Below are positions 27,501 through 35,986 of a stretch of 64,000 nt of DNA, one piece after another (position 1 is the stretch's first letter; each line of letters opens with the position of its first letter). A program made the translations under genes and the position numbers. The notes below the pieces were generated by a model that had not been told where the DNA came from, made no database searches, and saw only the letters and a program-made list of their open reading frames with translations. Origin of the DNA: Pseudomonadota bacterium (lineage in GTDB: Bacteria; Bdellovibrionota; Bacteriovoracia; Bacteriovoracales; Bacteriovoracaceae); the NCBI GenBank assembly GCA_027488375.1, contig JAIYBW010000004.1:310001-374000 (forward strand). Direction: 5' to 3'.

Positions 27501-28223
27501 TGTTCCTACCGGAAGATTTAGAGACGCTATTTTAGACGCATCACCTACTCCACCAGCTTGAGTATGACTTATAGGTAAACAAATTGAAGTCAACTCTTCA
27601 TCATTTGAAAAAGAAGGAGATGCTGAAGAAGATGATTTCATAAAGCTCGGAACGATCACTTGCAATGATGAAAAGTAACCTTTCAGGCGGGGGATAGAAA
27701 GATTACTCATATTATAAGAACAAAGATTCGATGGATCCCCTCCATTACCTGGTGTCGCAGGAAAAGCCTTACAAGACTCAAACAATACTTTGGGGAAAAC
27801 ATGCTTACCGACGATAGTAGGATGAGGATTCATGCCAGCATTATTTGTAAAATCCGCTTCACCACAATTTGTATTACTGATAGTCAAACTCAAATTAACT
27901 TCGGAACCATTAAGCTTCACATTTTTAGAACTTCCACATCGGGTCAGACCAGCTAATTGATTAGCTCCACCGGCCCACCCCACAACATAAAATGACCACG
28001 TTCCATTTGGTAAGGTTTCATTGAATGAATTTTCACTCAATACTTTTCCAAAACGTGCCCCATTAGACCCAAACCCATAGATATAGAGACCGCCAGCTGT
28101 CTGTTCAGCAACATTGCCAACGAGAGCCACACTTGAAACCTGTATTTTCGTTGGAGTTGTACCTTGCTTGGTGCAACTAGAAAAAATAAGAAGTGATAAA
28201 ATGATGAGTAATACTCTATCCAT
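24561..28223 (-). CDS. Large GLUG-repeat lipoprotein, probable surface protein
   Basis: This 1220-aa lipoprotein has a lipobox (LLIFSSC, Cys17). It carries roughly ten GLUG-type repeats of the form GG-hydrophobic-VG-N...I.NS (GGFVGESTLTDISNSS, GVGGLVGNAINTKITNSS, GGIVGLNDEDGSITES, GGIVGRNTETGKVKKS, GGVVGNNLITAVNS). Two segments resemble the lead-in seen in such proteins (NPYIICSVDQLQ..., LPYLICNNTQLNLI...). These repeats usually build a right-handed beta-helix on the cell surface of adhesins and M26-type proteases; no protease motif is visible here. Asn/Ser richness and length suggest an adhesin or matrix-binding role, which is inference. It stands alone, divergent from the FecR gene. Confidence 0.8.
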   Translation of the reverse strand: MDRVLLIILSLLIFSSCTKQGTTPTKIQVSSVALVGNVAEQTAGGLYIYGFGSNGARFGKVLSENSFNETLPNGTWSFYVVGWAGGANQLAGLTRCGSSKNVKLNGSEVNLSLTISNTNCGEADFTNNAGMNPHPTIVGKHVFPKVLFESCKAFPATPGNGGDPSNLCSYNMSNLSIPRLKGYFSSLQVIVPSFMKSSSSASPSFSNDEELTSICLPISHTQAGGVGDASKIASLNLPVGTMATPFPFKVRGFYGNNECAIDAKGFKEFTLLNGRQENSAAVKAIQPVMLAPPATQPTGWRIYLTASDSDVCASSFNLNFLQSLEQLNYPENPSINPFSGGNGSAGLPYLICNNTQLNLISDDLVSSYRLVSDLDFQFGINDNEFAPIGASLLSPNSNSTKFSGVFDGNKHKLENIFLIVDTKDFDSAYSDFGLFRQVDGAKILDLRVDNTSVVCRSDTYEKKCSNTGILVGEALNTTFKNLYIKGHLVGADYSGGIAGKISFSSNTSISKIENSFVEVIIDSKCPTSTCYNYGGFVGESTLTDISNSSAKISIHSEGLSGVGGLVGNAINTKITNSSSFGEISGTNYTGGLAGTFVFNNYGFGFQFTSEVTNSFSHAYVFARQEGGTPVAGALVAICVDSLLPITRSYHAVGKAFSNNDPKGLYGSNTGVEYVYSAQASPSYSSAPCTSANEECLANSSDFKDISWLNTNLGGNFVNTTSAAFEILEVDDKNEYPRHKWESQIESILGYKIPFLERKCSGKLGYDSPDAEGQGTETNPYIICSVDQLQGELWGDSSKYFKLMRDLDFEGTGPELGDSGELGANFNGNNFSFKNIVIQVDSPRGLWQTISSDGVLKNLKIRHSHLMASPSVVAADALEENNFGFLAKVNYGVIDNVLFESSRIDIRGWIFSSHNIDNENVITKVNLGSLVGINDGTISGSRVGGRLDFFDEVNNDLKHYDNLSVGSISGINKGLITQSSGRFEFEVKSFSATSDFIMDESVDTVNLGGIVGLNDEDGSITESEAEFRLDITNSANISNKGVYSYGGIAGKNAGLIENSLSSVAKFIFISGSQSLFHSYAGGIVGRNTETGKVKKSISYLSMVDTNNSSAVGGVVGNNLITAVNSYFVSNNMCAQESDLNISYSSLTYPSDQCLTLPLSLTTSGSSIIFEDSTYPTSRLKTLSDFSFSFNENPNEASSVWILRPESGEIELRATKSWFDDI

Positions 28224-28409
28224 GTATTTTCTTAACTTTTAATATCCAAAATCATTTTTGGATTAACTTGTACCTTATCGGAGCCTAAAAAATGATCTTA
28301 AAAGCTAAATATACCCAACTCAAATCGTCAGAATCTTAAGTTAAAAAAAATTCAATTTAAAAGTCAGATCACCGAAAAAGACTTGTAGATTTGTACCTGC
28401 GAGGTCTTT

Positions 28410-29882
28410 ATTAAAATAATTTTTGCGCTCACCCTCCTTGTAGTCACTTTAGATGTCTATGCCCAAAATAAGGCAGCCGTCGTGAAGCTTATCCGCGGAG
28501 AAGTTGTTTCAATTGAGGCAGGCAAACAATCAACACTAAAATTTGGGGACTGGGTCTCCTCAGGTGCCGTTATTAAGACAGCGGATAAAAGTTTTGTGAA
28601 GCTCATCTTCTTAGATAAGTCGAGTATCAACATCGGGCCAAATTCTCAAATGAACATTGAGAAATTCTCTGGCTCCGAAGCTGGATTAATTAATGTGGTT
28701 AAAGGAATGATACGCTCTCAGGTGACTAAAGATCACTTGCAAAGATCAAAAGAGGGATCAAAACTCTTTATCAAAACTCCCAACGCTGTTATGGGTATTC
28801 GAGGAACAGAATTTACTGTTGGTGTCTCTCAAAAACCAGGCTTTGAACCAGTCACATCCGTTGTTATGATTGAGGGCGAAGTCAAATTTAATGATATACC
28901 TAAAGGCCAGGAGCTCTCCCAAAATCCGGCCGACATGGATCGCTTCTTAAAAGATGGTGTTGCTGTTCATGGTGGTGAAGCCACGGCCGTGAATTCTAAT
29001 AATCCCGGTCAGCCATTAGTAGAACCTTTCAAACTTAGTCTTGAGCAGCTTAATAAAGTGGAGAAAACAGAAATTCCTGGCATGACTTCTGCCGAAGCAA
29101 AAACTGAAAATCATAAAAGTATTTTACCTACTGGCCTTGAAGCCACTGTGGTGGCCAGCAAGCCTGATCTTAAAGAAACAAATTCACCAGAAAAACCAGA
29201 GCCAAATAAAACTCTCCCCGGCTCTATGATGGATCTGGCCACTGGAATTGTTCTTCCCCCAAAAGAAGGCGCACAATATGATGCCGTGACTGGCACATTC
29301 GTCTCAACGGGAAATGCTGTGGCCAAGGTTAATCCCGATGGAAGCTTAGTGACTCCACCAGGAATGGAATTCTCACCGAAAGGAAAAATTATTATTACGG
29401 TTGAAGCTCCAGAATCGGATACTCAAAATAAAGGAAAGGTGGTTCAGGTAGAAATCACTCCACCTCCTGCTTCACAACCATCTAAAGCTTCCGTGGAAGC
29501 CATTGGACAAGTTTTTCAACAAAACCCACAACTCGCTGTGCAAGTGGTTCAATCGGGAAATGCTTTCACACTTAATCAACTGGCCCCAGTGGTTGCAGTG
29601 GCAGCAGCCTCTCAGGTACAAGGACCAAAACCTGCAAGTGAAGGTCAAGTTCAAGCAGCACCTTCCCCTGCTCCGGCCATCAACTTGGCTACCATTCAGC
29701 CACCAACGACTCCAGTCAATGAGGTATACAATCCTCAATTTGTCGGGAATCAAGGATTGAGTGATTTAGTTAACAACTCAACTAGCTACAATGCGCAAAC
29801 CGGAACAGGCACTTCAAGCCAAATCATCCAACAGAATATGAATACCACTGATGTGAATATCAGTATTGGCGTTGGAGACTAA
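28410..29882 (+). CDS. Exported FecR-domain protein with an apparent ATT start
   Basis: The FecR domain is clear: KLIRGEVVSIEAGKQSTLKFGDWV, IKTADKSFVKLIFLDKSSINIGPNS and IKTPNAVMGIRGTEFTV. A GTG at 28482 would start inside this domain. The frame continues upstream to ATT 28410, encoding a near-perfect signal peptide (IKIIFALTLLVVTLDVYAQ). GAGG lies 5 nt before the ATT, and the nearest upstream in-frame stop is TAG 28386, with no ATG, GTG or TTG before 28482. The C-terminal half is Pro/Ala/Gln-rich and disordered-looking. A TPR/barrel gene follows after 46 nt; in other bacteria FecR-domain exported proteins often pair with such partners. Confidence 0.8.
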   Translation: MKIIFALTLLVVTLDVYAQNKAAVVKLIRGEVVSIEAGKQSTLKFGDWVSSGAVIKTADKSFVKLIFLDKSSINIGPNSQMNIEKFSGSEAGLINVVKGMIRSQVTKDHLQRSKEGSKLFIKTPNAVMGIRGTEFTVGVSQKPGFEPVTSVVMIEGEVKFNDIPKGQELSQNPADMDRFLKDGVAVHGGEATAVNSNNPGQPLVEPFKLSLEQLNKVEKTEIPGMTSAEAKTENHKSILPTGLEATVVASKPDLKETNSPEKPEPNKTLPGSMMDLATGIVLPPKEGAQYDAVTGTFVSTGNAVAKVNPDGSLVTPPGMEFSPKGKIIITVEAPESDTQNKGKVVQVEITPPPASQPSKASVEAIGQVFQQNPQLAVQVVQSGNAFTLNQLAPVVAVAAASQVQGPKPASEGQVQAAPSPAPAINLATIQPPTTPVNEVYNPQFVGNQGLSDLVNNSTSYNAQTGTGTSSQIIQQNMNTTDVNISIGVGD

Positions 29883-29928
29883 TTTTTTTCTGATACAATA
29901 AGCTTATAACAAGAAATTAAGGATCACC

Positions 29929-32019
29929 ATGGTTCGCGTGATAATCATTGTCATAAGCTTTTGTCTTTTCTCAAATCTTTTTGCCGCTATTGATACAAAA
30001 AAAGATCTAGAGTCCCTTTATCTATCTTTCAATGAAGCTGACTATGAAGAGGCCATTAAACAATCGAATAATTTAATTTTGACTCTTGATATGCTCTCAC
30101 CTGCACCCGAAGCTCAACTAGGTCTTATTTATTACTGGAGAGGTTTAAGTTTTAATCGAAAAAAAGATTACAAAAAAGCAGCTGAAAGTTTAGAGAAATC
30201 AATTCTGCACAAATTTAGTGCCCAAGATCTTATTTATGAGTACGCTAAAGCTCTTTACGGCATGGGAGATTTAAAAAACGCCCAAAAACAATTTAATCTC
30301 TCGGTTGAAAAGAAACTTAATATCTCTTTATGTGAAGTTTATTTAAACCTTATTGCTGAGGAATTAAGAAACCAAGAATTAGTCATTGAAGAAAAAAAAG
30401 AAGTTGTCATAACTCCTAAACCTCTTCCCATAAAAAAACCTGACCCTAAAATTCTGTCTGAAATTGATAAAGACCTTTTAAAGGCGCGAATAAAGCTTGG
30501 AATGGAAAAAGTTTACGAAGCTTTTAAAACAGGTCTCTATGCCCGCGCCTCTCGTCTGATGGAAAATTTAGAGCAGGAAATGAAGCCTCTCTCCAATGAA
30601 AACAAAGAACTTGAAGGCCTTGTCGCCTACTGGAAAGGTTTAGCATTCAACCGCCAATTTGAATTCTCTGAATCTACAAAGGCTTTTGAAAAGGCTATTA
30701 GTCATGACTTCAAGGCTTCTGATCTTTACTACGAGTATGCCCAGGCCCTCTATGGGTCTGAAAAAATACCCGAAGCCCTCAGCGCTTTTAAGAATTCTTA
30801 TGATCAAAAATACAAAGCAGGTGTTTGCCTCTATTATCTCGGTTTCCTTAATCAAGAAGAGGGAAAAACTCATGAGGCGAATACTTATTATCAAATGATC
30901 TCGTCTCTTCCAACAGAGGAAAGGAAAGATGTTGAGCAGGCCGCTCAGATGCAAATAGCAGACATGCAACTCGCCCTCATTGAAAGCAGGCCTGATGCAA
31001 TTAGAGGTGTTGAACTAGTCGTTATTCCGCAATACAAAAAAGCTGTGAAGCTCAATTCAGATTCAAACCTCGCCGGAGAAATGAATAAAAAGATCCGTGA
31101 GCTTCAACAGAAATATGAACTGGTCCTCTTTAAGATGAGAAACAACCGACCGACTCAGGTTCCGCCTTATTTTTTGAGATTCTCATTAGATAACGCCTTC
31201 GATAATAATGTTGTCTACTCCGCCGATGAGACGAATCTTGCACAATCAGAAAAGGCTTCTGGGTTCACTAAAGCCGATTTAATGGGACGCTATAGTCTTT
31301 ATTATAAAAATATCATGAGCTTTTCACCTGAATTAAGGATGAATCGAACAGAATACTATAATTCAAAAGATACCATCAAAGCGAATAATAACTATGCCCT
31401 TGTTCCGGCCTTGAGAACGGCCTACGAGCATACCCTCTTTGAAAAACCGGCTTCTCACTTACTTGATTACGAATACAACTATGCTCATCGAGATTTAAAT
31501 TCCGATGACAAGCTTATTTTTTCATCTCGCACACACACCTATATGATTGGAGAAAGATTTAATGTCCTCAGTCTTGGTGAATCTATACTTCGCTATCGTC
31601 AAAGGCATTTTGAAAGTTATAATACAAGTTCTAACTCTATCACTAAAAGTTTTGTCCTTGAGCAGATTCTAAGTTTTAAGACAGGTCATATGCTCATTTT
31701 AGTGGGAAGCTTTGATCAATCCAATAATGAAAATGATCTCTTTGATACAAAGGCCGTGATGACAAGAGGCGACCTTATTTTCCCTAAATACAAAGACTGG
31801 TTTACTCCTACAATTGGGCTAGGTCTTACTTTTACAGATCCTTATAATTCAGACCGAGGATTAGAGAAACAAATCAATCCATCACTTAAGATGACAAGAA
31901 CCTTTGGGCCAAGACTTAGAGGGACTCTTAGATTCGAATATTGGAAAAACACGTCAAATGTTGAAAGCTTTCAATATACAAAAGCTGCCACAGGAGCAGA
32001 GTTGGAGTATGTTTTTTAA
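29929..32019 (+). CDS. TPR-repeat protein with C-terminal outer-membrane barrel
   Basis: The 696-aa protein has a signal peptide (VRVIIIVISFCLFSNLFAA). Two homologous TPR blocks of about 120 residues follow: YYWRGLSFNRKKDYKKAAESLEKSI...LIYEYAKALYGMGDLKNAQKQF and AYWKGLAFNRQFEFSESTKAFEKAI...LYYEYAQALYGSEKIPEALSAF. A helical linker leads to about 300 residues of beta-strand pattern (FLRFSLDNAFDNNVVYSADE..., ending ATGAELEYVF with a terminal Phe), typical of an outer-membrane barrel. TPR-barrel proteins often act in secretion or surface assembly. It probably works with the FecR protein encoded just upstream. Confidence 0.78.
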   Translation: MVRVIIIVISFCLFSNLFAAIDTKKDLESLYLSFNEADYEEAIKQSNNLILTLDMLSPAPEAQLGLIYYWRGLSFNRKKDYKKAAESLEKSILHKFSAQDLIYEYAKALYGMGDLKNAQKQFNLSVEKKLNISLCEVYLNLIAEELRNQELVIEEKKEVVITPKPLPIKKPDPKILSEIDKDLLKARIKLGMEKVYEAFKTGLYARASRLMENLEQEMKPLSNENKELEGLVAYWKGLAFNRQFEFSESTKAFEKAISHDFKASDLYYEYAQALYGSEKIPEALSAFKNSYDQKYKAGVCLYYLGFLNQEEGKTHEANTYYQMISSLPTEERKDVEQAAQMQIADMQLALIESRPDAIRGVELVVIPQYKKAVKLNSDSNLAGEMNKKIRELQQKYELVLFKMRNNRPTQVPPYFLRFSLDNAFDNNVVYSADETNLAQSEKASGFTKADLMGRYSLYYKNIMSFSPELRMNRTEYYNSKDTIKANNNYALVPALRTAYEHTLFEKPASHLLDYEYNYAHRDLNSDDKLIFSSRTHTYMIGERFNVLSLGESILRYRQRHFESYNTSSNSITKSFVLEQILSFKTGHMLILVGSFDQSNNENDLFDTKAVMTRGDLIFPKYKDWFTPTIGLGLTFTDPYNSDRGLEKQINPSLKMTRTFGPRLRGTLRFEYWKNTSNVESFQYTKAATGAELEYVF

Positions 32020-32834
32020 TTGGGAACAGTTAAAAATGCATCTCTATAGGCCCTATCAATTTCTGACTTAAAAAAGAACTCTTTTCCTTCTCCATAAAGC
32101 TCAAGTTTCTCAAGATCTCGGGGGATCACTTGATACATGGATGACTGATGGAGATAACAGTGCTCACTTTCTTGATGGAGTGAATAATCTGAAAACTTAT
32201 CAATGAGTGAACAAGTACGTTTAGATTTTATAAAAATATCCGTCCACGTTTTTATTGTGAGAGGTCCTAAGCTGTATCGTCTATCTAAAACCCGGGGAAA
32301 TTTACCAACATAAGTCAAAGGTGAGACATGAAACCACCAATGGAAGCGATAGAGTCGAATATAACGATTCGTAAAAAAAATAAATATCTTCTCTAGCTTT
32401 GTTTTGTATTTTCTAAATTCTTCAAAGGTCCAAACATGAGCGCGATTAAAACACTGCCCATCTTTTGTATAATTTCTCCTCATACGAAGAAAGATATTCT
32501 TCGCTTGCACACTATCTTTAAGGATGGTCGGCGAAAATGGTTTAGGCATAAATTCATAGCCTCTCTTTGAGTTTTCACTATTGTTTACATTTTTCACCTT
32601 TCTAAAATTAACTAAATAGTTATTTTTATCCGTCATGAACTCATATAAAGTGTCCGTTTTTAGAAATTTCTGCTTAGCATCCTTGTTCTTCAAAAAAATA
32701 ACACGACCTAAATTTAATTTGAGAAGATGATCTTCACCACAGCATCCAAGGTCTAAGCTCATGATATGGTCACGCACGACCTCTCCTGTTGCTATTTGAG
32801 TAAGAAATAAAATGAAAAAGAAATAAACCTTCAT
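32016..32834 (-). CDS. Exported protein-glutaminase-like deamidase
   Basis: The 272-aa protein has a signal peptide (MKVYFFFILFLTQIATG). The core resembles the protein-glutaminase (Gln deamidase) fold: DGQCFNRAHVWTFEEFRKY with the candidate nucleophile Cys, WWFHVSPLTYV with the candidate His, and RVLDRRYSLGPLTIKTWTDIF with the candidate Asp. Spacing and the C-x-RA, HV-P and vLD...W signatures fit. Such enzymes deamidate protein glutamines. As an exported enzyme in a possible predator it could modify prey or envelope proteins; that role is inference. Additional Cys residues (LGCCGED, RTCSLID, EHCYLH) may form disulphides. Confidence 0.6.
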   Translation of the reverse strand: MKVYFFFILFLTQIATGEVVRDHIMSLDLGCCGEDHLLKLNLGRVIFLKNKDAKQKFLKTDTLYEFMTDKNNYLVNFRKVKNVNNSENSKRGYEFMPKPFSPTILKDSVQAKNIFLRMRRNYTKDGQCFNRAHVWTFEEFRKYKTKLEKIFIFFTNRYIRLYRFHWWFHVSPLTYVGKFPRVLDRRYSLGPLTIKTWTDIFIKSKRTCSLIDKFSDYSLHQESEHCYLHQSSMYQVIPRDLEKLELYGEGKEFFFKSEIDRAYRDAFLTVPN

Positions 32835-32981
32835 ATCTCCTCCCGTTATGGAAAAATACCTTAGGGCAGCATGGCCACAATCAAAACTTTTTTCTTACTT
32901 AAGATTATTTGAGGCATCTTTACATGTTCATAGAAAGTCATTTTACTAGCGTTCGTGGATAACTTTTTAAAAGGAGATTTT

Positions 32982-33359
32982 ATGAAATTCTTTTTTGCTC
33001 TCAGCTTCTTTGTGACATCAATGGCTTTTGCTCAATCAAATGGATATCAAATAAAATGCTATGAATCCGCTCAACAAAGTGGTGGCTCTCACCTTGCTTA
33101 CGTTTTAAGAGTGTTTGGAAATGAAAACAATATCAAACTTGAGTGGCCCAATGAACCTCATATCTCTGGAAATTTAAAAATGCATCATGGCTGCCTTGAA
33201 GGTAATAAAGGAAATGATACGGTATGGAAGGCGTGTCTAGGTGAAGGCCAGAATGTTTATGGTCTTGTCCCAGTTGAAGTGAGAGATATAAGTTTTCAAT
33301 ACGAAAGAACTGTCTACTGTCAGAGAGCGATTAAAGATTGGCTACATCATGATATCTAA
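32982..33359 (+). CDS. Small exported protein, unknown
   Basis: The 125-aa protein is read from ATG 32982, with AAGGAG upstream and a signal peptide immediately after (MKFFFALSFFVTSMAFAQS). The mature part is about 106 residues with four Cys (IKCYES, HHGCLEG, KACLGEG, VYCQRA), perhaps two disulphides. No family is recognised. A hairpin terminator follows. Confidence 0.7.
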   Translation: MKFFFALSFFVTSMAFAQSNGYQIKCYESAQQSGGSHLAYVLRVFGNENNIKLEWPNEPHISGNLKMHHGCLEGNKGNDTVWKACLGEGQNVYGLVPVEVRDISFQYERTVYCQRAIKDWLHHDI

Positions 33360-33374
33360 TTAATTTTCTCAATG

Positions 33375-33412
33375 GGGAGTAGGAACATGGAATTTCCTGC
33401 TCCCTATTTTTT
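33375..33412. terminator. Probable bidirectional terminator
   Basis: An 11-bp stem with one G-T wobble (GGGAGTAGGAA against TTCCTGCTCCC) is followed on the plus strand by TATTTTTTC. It lies between converging genes and overlaps the stop of the minus-strand gene ending at 33404, so it could serve both transcripts. Confidence 0.75.
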
Positions 33413-34675
33413 CTTTTTAAGTCTAATTTTTTTTGGTAGTTCAGTTTGAATATTTAAATAATCAGTAGAATCGATTTCAGAAGAAAGTCCTTCACAGAAT
33501 TTCTTAAAGTCATCATCATTTTTAATTTTTTTAATTTGTCGTCTTAGTTTTGCACCGACACCACCACCAGCAATCATGAAACTTTCTTGTTTATCATTAT
33601 ACTCATTATAAAAAAGAGCTGTTCCCATTTCTATTTTGCCCATGAGAGTTGCCTTAAAACCACTTCCATCAGCATAACCGTAAAGTAACATTCCAAAAAG
33701 ATGATACCAAGGCCCAAAGAGATCAAACTCACCGCCTGTATGATTAATAATTTTTTCTAACTTCGTTGAAACAGTCAATTTCTCGCGGTTCGGCCCACCC
33801 AGATAAAAATTTTCGGACAAAACATTTTCAATCGTCAAAAATGCATCATAAACATTGCCCTCAGAAAGTTCATAGGCCTTATGAAACATTTCATGGATGG
33901 ATAATGACCGAGTCTCCTGCTTAAGAATCCAATCACTTAATTTATCCTCATGACCTGTCGGCATAATTCGTCTAGTATCCCCATTAGCAAGGGCCACAAG
34001 TAATTTTGAAAATGGAGGATTGATACGACCTTTTAGAAACTCAGAATTCCATTGGTGAGGCTCACCTACTTTAGGTTTAATCCCTGAGCGACAAATGACT
34101 TTTTGAAACATTTGCTGAAAATCTTTTTTCTTTAGAGGATTAACCTTACTTTCAACCCCTGGAAGGTCCGGCAAGCAGGAAAGACTATCTGGATGATTCT
34201 CTTCATTAAACTTCTCAATTGATTTTAATCCAGCTTCGATCAATTCAAGGCTTTGCTTCCCCTCACCCTTTTTCTGCTCCTCAATGAGTTGATGGAAAAG
34301 ATTATCAATCCTTTTTGCATCGTCTTTATCTAATAATGGGATTCGCTCTTCTTTTTTATTTTCTGTATGCCGCTTAAGTTCAAAATTTTCACCATGAAAG
34401 CACTTTAGGATTTTTTCTTTTTCTTCCAGGCCAATCCTTCGTACACTTTGATTCTCATTCATGACTGAACGATCACCAAAAAGAGCGGGCAACTTTTCGC
34501 TGAATTTCATCTGAAAACTTTTCCATAGTGCGAGATCGGCCATAGGGTCGTTTCGAGCTTCTGAGGCAGTGGTTTCATAGATTAATAGTATTTTTGGATC
34601 TCGACGGATTTCTTCACAATTAATTTGGGAATAAGAATTCTGTAAGAAACAGAGGATTAAAAATAAAATCTTCAT
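33404..34675 (-). CDS. Exported protein of an unknown paralogous pair (second member)
   Basis: The 423-aa protein has a short signal peptide (MKILFLILCFLQNSYSQ). It shares several blocks with the gene immediately upstream: GEPHQWNSEFLKGR against GEIHRWSKEFKSQR; FHKAYELSEGNVYDAFLTIENVLSE against FRKSYQLNQGNIYLSLLTIENVLSE; FGPWYHLFGMLLYGYADG against FGHWYHLFGMIYYAYAEG. The C-terminus is very basic (KKIRLKKKK). The shared YHLFGM core may be the functional part. No catalytic motif is recognised. It overlaps its paralogue by ATGA and may be the last gene of the Pro-rich-peptide gene set. Confidence 0.65.
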   Translation of the reverse strand: MKILFLILCFLQNSYSQINCEEIRRDPKILLIYETTASEARNDPMADLALWKSFQMKFSEKLPALFGDRSVMNENQSVRRIGLEEKEKILKCFHGENFELKRHTENKKEERIPLLDKDDAKRIDNLFHQLIEEQKKGEGKQSLELIEAGLKSIEKFNEENHPDSLSCLPDLPGVESKVNPLKKKDFQQMFQKVICRSGIKPKVGEPHQWNSEFLKGRINPPFSKLLVALANGDTRRIMPTGHEDKLSDWILKQETRSLSIHEMFHKAYELSEGNVYDAFLTIENVLSENFYLGGPNREKLTVSTKLEKIINHTGGEFDLFGPWYHLFGMLLYGYADGSGFKATLMGKIEMGTALFYNEYNDKQESFMIAGGGVGAKLRRQIKKIKNDDDFKKFCEGLSSEIDSTDYLNIQTELPKKIRLKKKK

Positions 34676-35901
34676 TTTTTCCTTAAAATATTTTTAATCT
34701 TTTTTGTTAACCTTTTTTCAAAATCCTCAGGTTGAAATTTTTTGTGAACTTTAATTTCAAAAATCTCACCCTTTTCTCGGGCCAGCATAAATTTTCTCAA
34801 CAGGACTCCGACCTCAGCCCCAAGCATATTCATCCGATTTTCCTGGGCTTCACCTTTAAAGCCTGACAAGACGAGACTCCCTAAGGCCTCCGTCTTACCG
34901 CTTAATTTCGCCATAAAAGCACCCTCTGCGTAGGCGTAGTAAATCATGCCAAAGAGATGGTACCAATGACCAAAGACATCTCCATGAGAACCAAAGAGTT
35001 TTCCAATAGGTTTTAATTTATTAGTCTGCTTCAGTTGGTGACGCTTTGGATGTAGCCAATACTCGGAGAGGACATTTTCGATCGTGAGCAAGGATAGATA
35101 GATGTTTCCTTGATTGAGTTGATAACTTTTTCTAAAAAGTTCTTTTGGAACTAGACTTAAATCATCTTGATCTAAAATGAATTGTCTTAATTCTTCTTCA
35201 GGCCCAGCCTTCAGAAGAGCAGCACTTTTGCCCCCTGACAAAACGGTCAAAATTTTTGAAGGGATTGACTTAAAATGTTCTTTAAAACCAGACCTCTGGG
35301 ATTTGAATTCCTTTGACCAACGATGAATCTCACCAAAACGAGGAGTAACCCCTTTTTTTTCTTCTTCTAAAATCACATTAAAAAGTTTCTGGCCTAAATC
35401 TTTTGCATCAAAAGGATCTTTTCTTCCTTCAATGACAATTTCACTTTTATCAAAAAGATTGAGGACTTTTTTCTTATCCACATCACTAAACTCACTTAAG
35501 ACTTCTATAAGAAGTTTACGATCATTTTCAAAGGCTTCACTCTGAGTATATAAATGAGAGTGCCCAAGATCAGGCAAGATATCAGGCCCAAACTTAAATA
35601 AATCCGAGGCACATTCTTTTGCCGCATTAAGTTTACTTTTATCAAGAGGTTTAATTTTTAATTTTAAAAGAGACCTTAGGGCGTCATTGAAATTTGACGA
35701 AGAGACTTTCACGAGGGCCATATCACCAATTGGATCTTCAAGCTTAAAAGATTTTTGACGATAAAAACTCAAGACTTCAGGAGGAATTTCTGAGGGGCGC
35801 TCAATAATCCCCTGATCAATATTTTTGAATTGGTCACATTGTGCACTTGCCTCATGGGACAAGGCCATAACAGCAATTATTATAGCTATAGAAGGCTTCA
35901 A
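34672..35901 (-). CDS. Exported protein of an unknown paralogous pair (first member)
   Basis: The 409-aa protein starts at TTG 35901 with a strong GGGGGAGG site 4 nt upstream and a signal peptide (KPSIAIIIAVMALSHEASAQ). It is related to the downstream product over most of its length (see blocks WHxLFGM and NVLSE). Its C-terminus is basic (KKIKNILRKK). The start is 85 nt downstream of the 2OG-oxygenase-like gene on the same strand, with no clear terminator between, so co-transcription with that cluster is possible. Function unknown. Confidence 0.65.
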   Translation of the reverse strand: MKPSIAIIIAVMALSHEASAQCDQFKNIDQGIIERPSEIPPEVLSFYRQKSFKLEDPIGDMALVKVSSSNFNDALRSLLKLKIKPLDKSKLNAAKECASDLFKFGPDILPDLGHSHLYTQSEAFENDRKLLIEVLSEFSDVDKKKVLNLFDKSEIVIEGRKDPFDAKDLGQKLFNVILEEEKKGVTPRFGEIHRWSKEFKSQRSGFKEHFKSIPSKILTVLSGGKSAALLKAGPEEELRQFILDQDDLSLVPKELFRKSYQLNQGNIYLSLLTIENVLSEYWLHPKRHQLKQTNKLKPIGKLFGSHGDVFGHWYHLFGMIYYAYAEGAFMAKLSGKTEALGSLVLSGFKGEAQENRMNMLGAEVGVLLRKFMLAREKGEIFEIKVHKKFQPEDFEKRLTKKIKNILRKK

Positions 35902-35986
35902 TGCACCTCCCCCTTGGAAAGATTAGAACTAGGGTCTTATCGGTAAAACGGGAGAAAACCTGAGTAAAACAATTCACCAGATAGGA

